Source: Clostridium sp. AF37-5 (GTDB taxonomy: Bacteria; Bacillota; Clostridia; Lachnospirales; Lachnospiraceae). From it: 24,678 nt of DNA. The notes below the pieces were generated by a model. It did not search any database. It was not told the origin of the DNA and worked only from the letters and a program-made list of their open reading frames with translations. Shown here in pieces: positions 15,115 to 22,026 of the stretch (the first letter of the stretch is position 1; every line of letters starts with the position of its first letter). A program made the translations under genes and the position numbers. Location: the NCBI RefSeq assembly GCF_003477605.1, contig NZ_QUDR01000031.1, forward strand, positions 1 through 24,678, read 5' to 3'.

Positions 15115-15471
15115 TTAAGCTAATTTGCTTTTTGCTACTTCTACCAAAGAAGCGAAACCTTCCGGATCGCTGATTGCCATCTCAGAAAGCATTTTACGGT
15201 TTACGTTTACCTCAGCAAGTTTCAAACCATACATAAATTTGCTGTAGGAAAGACCATTCATTCTAGCTGCTGCGTTAATACGAGCAATCCAAAGCTGTCT
15301 GAACTGTCTCTTTTTCTGTTTTCTACCTGTATAGGACTCTTCCAACGCACGCATAACAGACTGTTTTGCAACACGATACTGTTTACTTCTTGCGCCTCTG
15401 TAACCCTTTGCCAGTTTCAATACTCTTTTATGTTTTTTCTTTGCGTTCATTCCGCCTTTAATTCTAGCCAT
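15115..15471 (-). CDS. rplT: 50S ribosomal protein L20
   Basis: The 118-aa protein matches L20 over its full length: a basic N-terminus ([19 protein letters not shown]), then [36 protein letters not shown] and the globular C-terminal domain with [10 protein letters not shown]20 is needed for early 50S assembly and in Firmicutes represses its own operon by binding the leader RNA. GGAGG lies 10 nt before the ATG. It is the last gene of the operon and is followed by a terminator. Confidence 0.98.
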   Translation of the reverse strand: MARIKGGMNAKKKHKRVLKLAKGYRGARSKQYRVAKQSVMRALEESYTGRKQKKRQFRQLWIARINAAARMNGLSYSKFMYGLKLAEVNVNRKMLSEMAISDPEGFASLVEVAKSKLA

Positions 15472-15493
15472 TTGTCAGTTCCCTCCTTCGCCA

Positions 15494-15697
15494 TTAGCTG
15501 TATGGCATAATCTTTTTCATTGTTTTTACATTAGTTTCATCTACAAGAGCAGACTTTCTGAGATTTCTTTTTCTCTTTGTTGTCTTCTTAGTCAAAATAT
15601 GACTCTTGTATGCTTTGTTTCTTTTCAATTTACCGGTACCGGTAACTTTAAAGCGCTTTGCAGCAGCTCTTTTTGTTTTCATTTTCTGATTTGCCAT
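15494..15697 (-). CDS. rpmI: 50S ribosomal protein L35
   Basis: The 67-aa basic protein matches L35: [18 protein letters not shown] at the N-terminus and then [20 protein letters not shown]. Length is typical. The gene lies between infC and rplT, its usual place. The start has GGAGG 9 nt upstream; the internal ATG five codons later lacks a site of its own. Confidence 0.98.
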   Translation of the reverse strand: MANQKMKTKRAAAKRFKVTGTGKLKRNKAYKSHILTKKTTKRKRNLRKSALVDETNVKTMKKIMPYS

Positions 15698-15715
15698 GAT
15701 ATTATTCCTCCGTTA

Positions 15716-16222
15716 TTATTTTGTGGCTGATAAAAACATTACCATACTTCTTCCTTCCATCTTCGCAGGTTTGTCGACGGAAGCAACGTCCTTTAATTCT
15801 TCAAAAAACGCATTCAGGATTTCCCTTCCTACATCTTTATGAGCCATTTCTCTACCACGAAATCGGAGTGAGACTTTTACTTTAGCTCCCTTTTGCAGGA
15901 ATTTCTTTGCCTGATTTACTTTCGTGTTCAAATCATTGGTATCAATGTTTGGCGAAAGTCTGATTTCTTTTGTCTCGATGGTTTTCTGTTTCTTCTTTGC
16001 TTCTTTTGCTTTACGAGCCTGCTCATAGCGGTACTTGCCGTAGTCAATAATTTTGCACACCGGCGGTTTTGCAGTCGGTGCAATCTTTACCAAATCAAGT
16101 CCTGCATCTTTTGCTTTGAAATATGCTTCTTTTGCCGACATAATGCCAAGCTGTTCTCCATTTGGTCCAATTACACGAACTTCTCTGTCGCGAATCTGCT
16201 CGTTAATCATTAAATCGCTTAT
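15716..16222 (-). CDS. infC: Translation initiation factor IF-3, probable AUA start
   Basis: The protein has both IF-3 domains: the N-domain (INEQIRDREVRVIGPNGEQL to the KIIDYGKYRYEQ linker helix) and the C-domain (KEIRLSPNIDTNDL, KVSLRFRGREMAH). IF-3 binds the 30S subunit, prevents premature 50S joining and rejects non-AUG starts. The first ATG (16208-16210) lies 19 nt from AGGAGGT (16236-16230), which is too far. The in-frame ATA at 16222-16220 is 7 nt from it, the best spacing, and adds the residues (M)SDL. Rare infC start codons (AUU in E. coli and Bacillus) give IF-3 autocontrol, so AUA would serve the same purpose. If the ATG is used instead, the gene ends at 16210. The operon is infC-rpmI-rplT. 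Confidence 0.9.
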   Translation of the reverse strand: MSDLMINEQIRDREVRVIGPNGEQLGIMSAKEAYFKAKDAGLDLVKIAPTAKPPVCKIIDYGKYRYEQARKAKEAKKKQKTIETKEIRLSPNIDTNDLNTKVNQAKKFLQKGAKVKVSLRFRGREMAHKDVGREILNAFFEELKDVASVDKPAKMEGRSMVMFLSATK

Positions 16223-16377
16223 TGTTCTTACCTCCTAAATGAAAAAAAGATAGCTGTTTCTAAAAGCCAGCTATCCACGTAAAACATTTCCTATCATTAT
16301 AATAGATGTGAACCAATACCGTGTGATAACAAATGTTATACGGCAAGGTGAGAGTGGATAACTCTGCTTTTTACACC
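16223..16377 (-). promoter_or_regulatory. L20-type leader with attenuator upstream of infC
   Basis: The leader ends in a terminator: GATAGCTG (16275-16268) pairs with CAGCTATC (16256-16249) and is followed by seven T on the minus strand, just before the infC ribosome binding site. A competing helix is visible: AGTTATCCAC (16363-16354) pairs over ten positions, one of them G-U, with GTGGATAGCT (16278-16269), which overlaps the terminator's 5' arm. These two states are mutually exclusive. The design fits L20 autoregulation as known in Bacillus. A middle hairpin (CCGT...ACGG with ATAACA/TGTTAT) separates the two partners. Confidence 0.85.
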
Positions 16378-16383
16378 TTTGGT

Positions 16384-16413
16384 AGTGTACCATAGAAAGG
16401 TGGTGTGTGTCAA
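16384..16413 (-). promoter_or_regulatory. Promoter of infC-rpmI-rplT
   Basis: On the minus strand TTGACA (16413-16408) and TACACT (16389-16384) stand 18 bp apart, and a TG one base before the -10 makes it an extended -10. The -35 lies within the left arm of the 21-bp inverted repeat 16403-16508. Confidence 0.75.
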
Positions 16414-16508
16414 GTGATTGCTGTTAACTTTTTTTCAGTTTCCGTAAATGACCTTAATTCAATTTATTGGATTCCTGAAAAATCAGCAGCAATCACTTGA
16501 CCACACAC
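16403..16508. repeat. 21-bp inverted repeat spanning the infC -35 region
   Basis: Arm 16403-16423 (GTGTGTGTCAAGTGATTGCTG) is 21 nt; arm 16487-16508 is its reverse complement apart from one bulged C at 16501. The arms enclose 63 nt that include TTTATTGGATTCCTG, similar to TTTATTGAATTCCAG beside the fold-back element at 16583. The left arm contains the infC TTGACA box, so the arrangement may be a mobile-element trace or a regulatory site. Confidence 0.8.
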
Positions 16509-16582
16509 GCTTACATACAAAGTATCAGCCATGGTATTAAGGCAGGACAACAAATGATTGGGGGGATGTCATTTATTGAATT

Positions 16583-16725
16583 CCAGTAATTAGGCAGAAA
16601 AACTTTGAAACTCGTGGGTTTTGAGTACGTCGGTATGTAGCGCTGGTAGTTTCAGCGCCCATACCGCTACGTACTCAACGAGCGAAAGCGCCCACGAGAT
16701 ACAAAGCTTTTCTGCCTAATTACGG
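16583..16725. repeat. 143-nt fold-back element, copy 1
   Basis: Nested arms pair: GTAATTAGGCAGAAAA (16586-16601) with 16708-16723; CTTTG with CAAAG; CTCGTGGG (16611-16618) with CCCACGAG (16691-16698); GAGTACGT with ACGTACTC; GGTATG with CATACC; CGCTG with CAGCG. One side carries an extra segment AACGAGCGAAAGCG (16677-16690), which can form a mini-hairpin GC-GAAA-GC and make a three-way junction. It sits in the 3' flank of the DUF4190 gene (minus), with six C on the plus strand (16741-16746) just before that gene's stop. No U-run follows, so it is not an ordinary terminator. Confidence 0.85.
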
Positions 16726-16748
16726 AAACAATAACACGCACCCCCCAC

Positions 16749-17120
16749 TTAATTTACCATCCCCGATATATCAACCTTAATAAACTGCTGAAGCCATTCG
16801 ATGATGTCTTTTTCGTTTGCAGGATTTAAGTTCTGAATTGAGGATAAATTTTCGATTGTCATGTGGTCCCAGCGAATCATCCAGATTCCGTATGCCAAAA
16901 TCACGGCATTTAAAACCAGACCGATGGCACTCAAAATCAATCCGATGATTCCTAATTTTTTCGCATTTTTACCGCCTTTTGCCACTGCAATAATGCTAAA
17001 GACAAGGGCGATTGCGGCAGGGATTACGCCGATACCTGTTCCAAAACAGCAAAAACAGGAAATTCCACCTAATATAAGAGAGGCAATTGCAAGCCCTCTG
17101 TGTCGATTTATATCTGTCAT
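16749..17120 (-). CDS. DUF4190-type small membrane protein
   Basis: The 123-aa protein starts MTDINRHRGLAIASLILGG and has three predicted membrane helices: two in the first 45 residues (with a CFCCFGTGIG turn) and one at about 57-82 (IIGLILSAIGLVLNAVI). A 40-residue polar tail with TIENLSSIQNLNP follows. The pattern LAIASLILG...GIIGLILS matches the DUF4190 group, whose function is unknown. GGAGG lies 5 nt before the ATG at 17120, and the upstream ATG at 17132 overlaps that site. It follows a paralogue by 14 nt and ends the thrS unit. Confidence 0.75.
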   Translation of the reverse strand: MTDINRHRGLAIASLILGGISCFCCFGTGIGVIPAAIALVFSIIAVAKGGKNAKKLGIIGLILSAIGLVLNAVILAYGIWMIRWDHMTIENLSSIQNLNPANEKDIIEWLQQFIKVDISGMVN

Positions 17121-17134
17121 AGATACCTCCATTT

Positions 17135-17446
17135 CTATATCCTGCCGTATGGGGCGAAAAAGGATGCTGTCTGTTCCAGATGCTGCATCGACGAATTATT
17201 CGTAATTTTAATTAACAGCACCGCTACGACAATGGCAAGGATGACCCCTGCCACTCCCACAACGATACCGGCAATTGCTGCATCTTCCTGATTCGGATTG
17301 TCATCCCGAAGTCCCAAAATTCCAAATACGATGCCAAGCACTGCCATTACCAAAGAAATGGACCATTGCATACAACAAACCATCGAAGCACATGAAAGCA
17401 CTAACGACGCAATCGCTTTTGCATTTGTCTGTCTATTCTGCTGCAT
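17135..17446 (-). CDS. DUF4190-like small membrane protein, paralogue
   Basis: This 103-aa protein has the same plan as its downstream neighbour: a short polar start (MQQNRQTNAK), two hydrophobic segments with a CCM turn (residues 10-46), a charged loop (RDDNPNQED), a glycine-rich helix (about 57-82) and a short polar tail. The two genes are probably a tandem duplication that has diverged. GGAGG lies 5 nt before the ATG, 13 nt after the thrS stop, so it is read from the thrS transcript and comes under T-box control unless an internal promoter exists. Confidence 0.75.
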   Translation of the reverse strand: MQQNRQTNAKAIASLVLSCASMVCCMQWSISLVMAVLGIVFGILGLRDDNPNQEDAAIAGIVVGVAGVILAIVVAVLLIKITNNSSMQHLEQTASFFAPYGRI

Positions 17447-17459
17447 ACAAACCTCCTGC

Positions 17460-19421
17460 TTATTTACTCTCCGGTGTCACTTCTACCTTACGAATTTCTT
17501 TCGTACGGATTTCCTTGCAAATGTCATCAATGAACGTATCTAAAGACTGCGCACCCTCGTCTCCTTTGAAACGGCTGCGAACGGATACAACGCCTTCTTC
17601 CTCTTCTTTCTGCCCAACGACGAGCATATACGGTGTTTTCTGAAGTCTTGCCTCGCGAATCTTGTAACCGATTTTTTCGGAACGGCTGTCCACGCTGCAA
17701 CGGATGCCATTCGCCTTTAATTTCTCTTCCACACTGTTTGCGTAATCGAGATATTTCTCGGAAATCGGCAGAACACGTACCTGCTCCGGTGAAAGCCATG
17801 TCGGGAATGCACCGGCATATTTCTCAATCAGCCATGCTAACGTTCTCTCATAACATCCAATCGATGTTCTGTGGATGATGTATGGGCGTACTTTCTCACC
17901 ATTTTCATCAATATAATACATATCAAACTGTTCCGCCAAAAGGGCATCCCACTGAATGGTAATCATGGTATCTTCTTTACCGTATACATTCTTCGCATTG
18001 ATATCTACTTTTGGTCCGTAGAAAGCGGCCTCTCCGACATCTTCAGTAAATGGAATGTTCAGTTCAATCAGAATCTGACGGATATCTTCTTCTGTCTCAT
18101 TCCATACTTCCGGCTCGCCGATATATTTTTCACGATTTTCAGGATCCCATTTACTCAGATGATACGTTACATCTTCTTCAACTCCAAGTATCTGTAAACA
18201 GTACTGAGCGAGAGCGATACAATCCTTAAATTCTTTTACCATCTGATCCGGACGCACAATCAAATGTCCCTCAGAAATTGTAAACTGGCGGACACGAGTC
18301 AAGCCGTGCATTTCACCGGAATCCTCATTACGGAACAATGTCGATGTCTCACCATAACGGCATGGCAGGTCACGATAGGATTTCTGACTTGCCTTGTAAA
18401 CATAGTACTGGAATGGACAGGTCATCGGACGAAGGGCAAATACTTCCTTATCCTTTTCCTCATCGCCAAGAACAAACATACCTTCTTTGTAGTGATCCCA
18501 GTGACCGGAAATCTTGTACAAATCAGATTTCGCCATCAAAGGTGTCTTCGTTCTCATGTAACCGCGCTTTTCTTCCTCATCTTCAATCCAGCGCTGTAAA
18601 GTCTGGATAACCTGTACACCTTTTGGCATCAAAAGCGGAAGTCCCTGACCGATTACATCAACGGTGGTAAACAGTTCCAACTCACGTCCCAATTTATTGT
18701 GGTCGCGTTTTTTAATATCTTCCAAATGCTCCAGATAAGCATCCAAATCCGCTTTCTTTGTATAAGCAGTTCCGTATACACGGGTAAGCATTTTATTTTT
18801 CTCATTTCCTCTCCAGTAAGCACCGGAAGAAGAAATCAGCTTCATTGCCTTTAACGGTTTTGTATTCATCAAATGAGGACCGGCACACAAATCAATGTAT
18901 TCGCCCTGCTGATAGAAAGAAATCTCGGCATCTTCCGGTAAATCTTCAATCAACTCAACCTTATACGGCTCCTCACGTTTTTTCATCAAATCAATTGCCT
19001 CTTGTCTTGGCAGGGTAAAACGCTCTAATGTCGCACCTTCCTTAACAATCTTTTTCATTTCTTTTTCAATCTTGTCCAGTGCCTCACGATCCAATGGTGC
19101 TATATCAAAATCATAGTAGAAACCTTCCTCAATCGAAGGTCCAATGGCACATTTGGCATCCGGATACAATCTCTTAATCGCCTGTGCCAGCACATGGGAT
19201 GCAGTATGACGGAATGCTGCTTTTCCTTCGTCGCTGTCAAATGTCAAAATATTCAGTGTGTGTTCGCCATCTACTATTGTGCGCAAATCCACAACTTCGC
19301 CGTCTAACTCGGCAACACATGCCACTCTGGCAAGTCCTTCACTGATGTCTTTGGCAATATCAATAATGCTCATTGCCTGTGAATACTCTTTGCTTGAACC
19401 ATCTTTTAGTGTTACTTTCAT
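17460..19421 (-). CDS. thrS: Threonyl-tRNA synthetase
   Basis: The 653-aa enzyme charges tRNA(Thr). Domains in order: TGS (about 1-60), the N2 editing domain with HTASH and CAGPHLMN, the class II catalytic core with MTCPFQYYVYKAS, SYRDLPCRYGE and RNEDSGEMHGLTRVRQFT, and a C-terminal anticodon-binding domain (SPEQVRVLPISEKY onward). Zinc ligands are the Cys in MTCPF, the His in ISEGH and the His in IIHRTS. The FTISEGH form differs from the FTQDDAH seen in E. coli-type enzymes and is usual in one Firmicute branch. ATG at 19421 has AGGAGG 7 nt upstream; the longer ATG would overlap it. A T-box leader precedes it, and two DUF4190 genes follow in the same direction. Confidence 0.98.
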   Translation of the reverse strand: MKVTLKDGSSKEYSQAMSIIDIAKDISEGLARVACVAELDGEVVDLRTIVDGEHTLNILTFDSDEGKAAFRHTASHVLAQAIKRLYPDAKCAIGPSIEEGFYYDFDIAPLDREALDKIEKEMKKIVKEGATLERFTLPRQEAIDLMKKREEPYKVELIEDLPEDAEISFYQQGEYIDLCAGPHLMNTKPLKAMKLISSSGAYWRGNEKNKMLTRVYGTAYTKKADLDAYLEHLEDIKKRDHNKLGRELELFTTVDVIGQGLPLLMPKGVQVIQTLQRWIEDEEEKRGYMRTKTPLMAKSDLYKISGHWDHYKEGMFVLGDEEKDKEVFALRPMTCPFQYYVYKASQKSYRDLPCRYGETSTLFRNEDSGEMHGLTRVRQFTISEGHLIVRPDQMVKEFKDCIALAQYCLQILGVEEDVTYHLSKWDPENREKYIGEPEVWNETEEDIRQILIELNIPFTEDVGEAAFYGPKVDINAKNVYGKEDTMITIQWDALLAEQFDMYYIDENGEKVRPYIIHRTSIGCYERTLAWLIEKYAGAFPTWLSPEQVRVLPISEKYLDYANSVEEKLKANGIRCSVDSRSEKIGYKIREARLQKTPYMLVVGQKEEEEGVVSVRSRFKGDEGAQSLDTFIDDICKEIRTKEIRKVEVTPESK

Positions 19422-19707
19422 GTGAATTCCTCCTGTTCTCATTCAATTTCAATATACAAGAAGGCCTCATCCCTTCTCGCTGTTATAGTTCGAAGGGACG
19501 AGGCCATAAAATCAATGTCTCGCGGTTCCACCCTTGTTGGACGAAATAGTAATAAATCATCCCGGCTTCATTCTGACGATAACGGGGTCACCGGACCGGA
19601 TTGGGGTCACTCCGAGGTAGTTTTCAAACGGTTTCCATGAAAATGCTTCCAGCACAAGGCATTTCTCTCTGACATGTTCTGCGTTTTACTCATCTCATCT
19701 ACGTGTT
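19422..19707 (-). promoter_or_regulatory. T-box riboswitch leader of thrS
   Basis: The T-box sequence AAGGGTGGAACCGCG is at 19535-19521 on the minus strand. It is followed by a terminator with arms GGCCTCGTCCCTTC and GAAGGGATGAGGCC (19505-19492 with 19476-19463) and a TTCTTG tail. The 5' half starts with GATGAGATGAGTA, as in Stem I K-turn regions. The likely Thr specifier is ACC at 19607-19605 in GAGTGACCCC; a second GTGACCCC at about 19591-19584 is an alternative. Uncharged tRNA(Thr) should favour antitermination and thrS expression. Confidence 0.94.
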
Positions 19708-19713
19708 ACCGCT

Positions 19714-19742
19714 ATTATAATCTTGAAAATTTAAAATGTCAA
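19714..19742 (-). promoter_or_regulatory. Consensus promoter of thrS
   Basis: On the minus strand TTGACA (19742-19737) and TATAAT (19719-19714), both perfect, are separated by 17 bp. The -35 box begins 6 nt after the xylanase stop codon, so the T-box terminator also has to deal with xylanase read-through. Confidence 0.93.
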
Positions 19743-19747
19743 CACCT

Positions 19748-21343
19748 TTAAATTCTTTTATTTGCAAGAACCTCATACACATTCTTAAACGAATCTTTCA
19801 CCGCATACAATTCCGTGAACAAACCACAATATGGACCATTCATCGAGTAGCCATAGCTGCTTTCATCCAGCGATGGGTCATCCTGCCATCCCCAAATTGA
19901 AACCGCTTTTAAAGGTCGGCTCTCCTCCAATTTTTTAATTTCTTCATCTGATTTTCCGGTGCATTTTGCCGAAATTTCATTTACGTCCACAAACATCTGG
20001 AACAGTTTTTTATAAAATGCAGCATGTTTTTTCTTCATGGCGGCCGTCCCCATATAATTTCTTACTGCCATTTCGGTCACCTGAACTTCACAGCCAAGTG
20101 CTGCATAAGTCTCAATTGATTTCTTAATATCCGAAATATTCTGCTCATTCATGCATCCATTCTGAGTTCCGTAACCGCCAATGTATCCCTGCATGCCAAC
20201 GCCGTCACACAACTTGCGCGTATTTCCCTTGGCATCCTTTGCATAACTGTTAATGCTCTTAACCAAATTTACGATTTCCTCACGCTTTGATTTGTAGAAA
20301 GAATTGTAATCATTATAATACAATTTGATATCGGCCCCAAGTTCATCTACCGTATTTTTCGCATAAAGGAACGACTGCTCCACATAATCACTGCCAAGAA
20401 TTTTATAAAACTGATTATCTTTTCGGAGATTTCGGTTGTCATTTCCCACATTCTGGTCTGCTACAGCCTCATTTACAACATCCCAGCAGTAAATCACACC
20501 CGGGTATTTCTTTTCAAAATGAGTGATTACTTCTTTAATATAATACTGAAGACGTTTCTGCATAACCGCCTTGCTTACATATTTCTTACTTGTGTCATAG
20601 CCCTCGCGGAAGAACCAGTCACACATATACGCGTGCCAGACAAGGACGTGACCGCGCATCTGAATTCCATTTTCCTTGGCAAACGAAATGATGGCATCAG
20701 CTTTTTCATAATTCATCACTGGCATTCCATCTTTACTTTGCGCAGATTTTGCCTGGTCTAAAAGCGAATATGCCTTAAACTCATTTCCTGCTGTCAAACT
20801 GTTAAAATGGTACTTCACAAGATTTTTGTAGTTGTCATTTGTTGTAACATTTGTGTAGTTTACAACGGTTCCCAACTTGAATCCATGCTGCGCCGCCAAC
20901 TTAGCAAGCGGCTGATACTTCGTCGTCGCATTTAACACGTTCGCCTTTTTCTTCGCCTCAGGAGAAACGTATTTTGTTACGCTCACCTTACATTTTAAAG
21001 TGACTTTTTTCTTCTTTTTGGCACCTTTCTTCTGATACCAAACCTTGGCTTTTACTGTCGCACTGCCTTTTTTTAATCCCTTAATGGTGACCGATGTCTT
21101 TTTCTTTTTCGTCAGTTTTGCCACTTTTTTTCCGGACAAAGTCCATTTGGTTTTCACGATTTTTTTCGTTCCGTTTTTCTTAACCTTCAATGTCTTTGTC
21201 TTGCCAATATAGGCAGTCATTTTTGTTTTTGACAATACCGGCTTTTTCGCTTTTGCTTTTGCCTGCGCCTCACCTGCTCCGGCAAGAGAGCCAATCGTCA
21301 GGCATGCGGCAAGGGAAAGCGAGAGAATCTGTTTGCTTTTCAT
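19748..21343 (-). CDS. Secreted endo-1,4-beta-xylanase, GH10, with Ig-like domain
   Basis: This 531-aa enzyme has a signal peptide (cleavage near GEAQA, about residue 28), a strongly lysine-rich Ig-like (BIG2-type) domain (33-124) and a GH10 catalytic barrel (about 140-531). GH10 marks are RGHVLVWHA, the acid/base Glu292 in WDVVNEAV, YYNDYN, the nucleophile Glu424 in VQVTEMAV, and SIWGWQDD. It would cleave internal xylan bonds outside the cell, with the basic domain possibly holding it to the wall. GGAG lies 9 nt before the ATG. It has its own promoter and no terminator is seen before the thrS promoter. Confidence 0.95.
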   Translation of the reverse strand: MKSKQILSLSLAACLTIGSLAGAGEAQAKAKAKKPVLSKTKMTAYIGKTKTLKVKKNGTKKIVKTKWTLSGKKVAKLTKKKKTSVTIKGLKKGSATVKAKVWYQKKGAKKKKKVTLKCKVSVTKYVSPEAKKKANVLNATTKYQPLAKLAAQHGFKLGTVVNYTNVTTNDNYKNLVKYHFNSLTAGNEFKAYSLLDQAKSAQSKDGMPVMNYEKADAIISFAKENGIQMRGHVLVWHAYMCDWFFREGYDTSKKYVSKAVMQKRLQYYIKEVITHFEKKYPGVIYCWDVVNEAVADQNVGNDNRNLRKDNQFYKILGSDYVEQSFLYAKNTVDELGADIKLYYNDYNSFYKSKREEIVNLVKSINSYAKDAKGNTRKLCDGVGMQGYIGGYGTQNGCMNEQNISDIKKSIETYAALGCEVQVTEMAVRNYMGTAAMKKKHAAFYKKLFQMFVDVNEISAKCTGKSDEEIKKLEESRPLKAVSIWGWQDDPSLDESSYGYSMNGPYCGLFTELYAVKDSFKNVYEVLANKRI

Positions 21344-21376
21344 GCTGCTTCACTCCAATCTTTTATGATAAGAATA

Positions 21377-21410
21377 AGTATAGCACATTTTGTCGGTTTT
21401 GAAATCCTCT
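21377..21410 (-). promoter_or_regulatory. Promoter of the xylanase gene
   Basis: On the minus strand TATACT (21382-21377) has TG one base upstream (extended -10). A TTTCAA box stands 16 bp upstream. The TTGACA at about 21430 is too distant to be its -35. No clear operator or catabolite (cre-like) site was picked out. Confidence 0.55.
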
Positions 21411-21446
21411 TTTTTTCTTTACTTTTGTCAACACTAGCAGTTAAAA

Positions 21447-21566
21447 TCAGCCGATTACCCCACAGGCAATTTTTTCACCGGACGCCCCGGATGGCTGTGT
21501 CATGAAGTCATCCTCTGACACTATTGCTTTCAAGTATATGCCGGGGAATGATTTTTTGTTCTCAGT
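21447..21566 (-). pseudogene. C-terminal relic of a Cu/Zn superoxide dismutase
   Basis: On the minus strand a 39-codon open stretch ends EDDFMTQPSGASGEKIACGVIG and TGA. The pattern DD-F-TQPSG--G--IACGVI is the conserved C-terminus of Cu/Zn superoxide dismutases (signature 2), with Lys in place of the usual active-site Arg. A TGA lies directly upstream in frame, and no other part of the fold (His ligands, beta-barrel) can be found in the next 300 nt. It is therefore a fragment, left by deletion or by insertion of the repeats upstream. Confidence 0.6.
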
Positions 21567-21612
21567 TCATTAAGTGAGAAAAAGTTTGTGCTAAATGCCG
21601 GAGAGAAGCTTA

Positions 21613-21768
21613 TGCAACCTAAAACCTCACAAAAGTTCAAAAACGTTGCATGCTTTCGCCTGCTTTTCAAAATAAAACAACCAAAAAGGTTACAATGAAT
21701 AAAAAGCGTTGCAATTAATACGTGATTTTTGCTGATAAAGCCTAATTTCAACGTAAAAATGCAACGCT
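21613..21768. repeat. Cluster of GTTGCA/TGCAAC inverted pairs
   Basis: TGCAAC (21613-21618) faces GTTGCA (21645-21650), and AGCGTTGCA (21705-21713) faces TGCAACGCT (21760-21768). The second pair gives a 9-bp stem across 46 nt. No gene is supported in 21567-21868; this cluster is the only structure I see in it. Confidence 0.45.
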
Positions 21769-21868
21769 ATAAGATAAATCATAGAAAAAGAGTTGTCGAA
21801 GAAAATTTAAATCAGGTTTGGAGCAACAAATTTCTACCAAAAACGTACAGCCCGTCTTTTGGGGATTT

Positions 21869-22011
21869 CCGCAAATTATCAAGAAATGATTTGCAGCGAG
21901 TGGGTACAAACACGTGGGTATCAAGCTTGCGTATTTTGCAAGCTGATACCCCTACGCGTTTGTCTTAGCGAGAGCGCCCACTTGATGCAAACTTTTCTTA
22001 AAAATTTACGG
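21869..22011. repeat. 143-nt fold-back element, copy 2
   Basis: Same length and plan as copy 1: ends CCG / CGG, AGTGGG (21899-21904) with CCCACT (21977-21982), ACAAAC with GTTTGT, GGGTATCA and GCTTGC with GCAAGC and GATACCC. The extra one-sided segment TTAGCGAGAGCG again precedes CCCAC and can form GC-GAGA-GC. Flanks TTTTGGGG (left) and CCCCAAAA (right) extend the pairing. The C-run (22012-22017) ends 9 nt before the permease stop codon, so on the minus strand the element is the 3' flank of the permease gene. Confidence 0.85.
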
Positions 22012-22026
22012 CCCCCCAAAACACGG

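Noticed and set aside
16583..16725. Fold-back copy 1 as a simple intrinsic terminator
   Set aside because: There is no U-run on either strand after the stem, and the length and branched plan are far beyond terminator hairpins.
21530..21751. 73-aa minus-strand ORF upstream of the xylanase
   Set aside because: It overlaps the SOD relic in another frame, has no ribosome binding site and runs through the inverted repeats.
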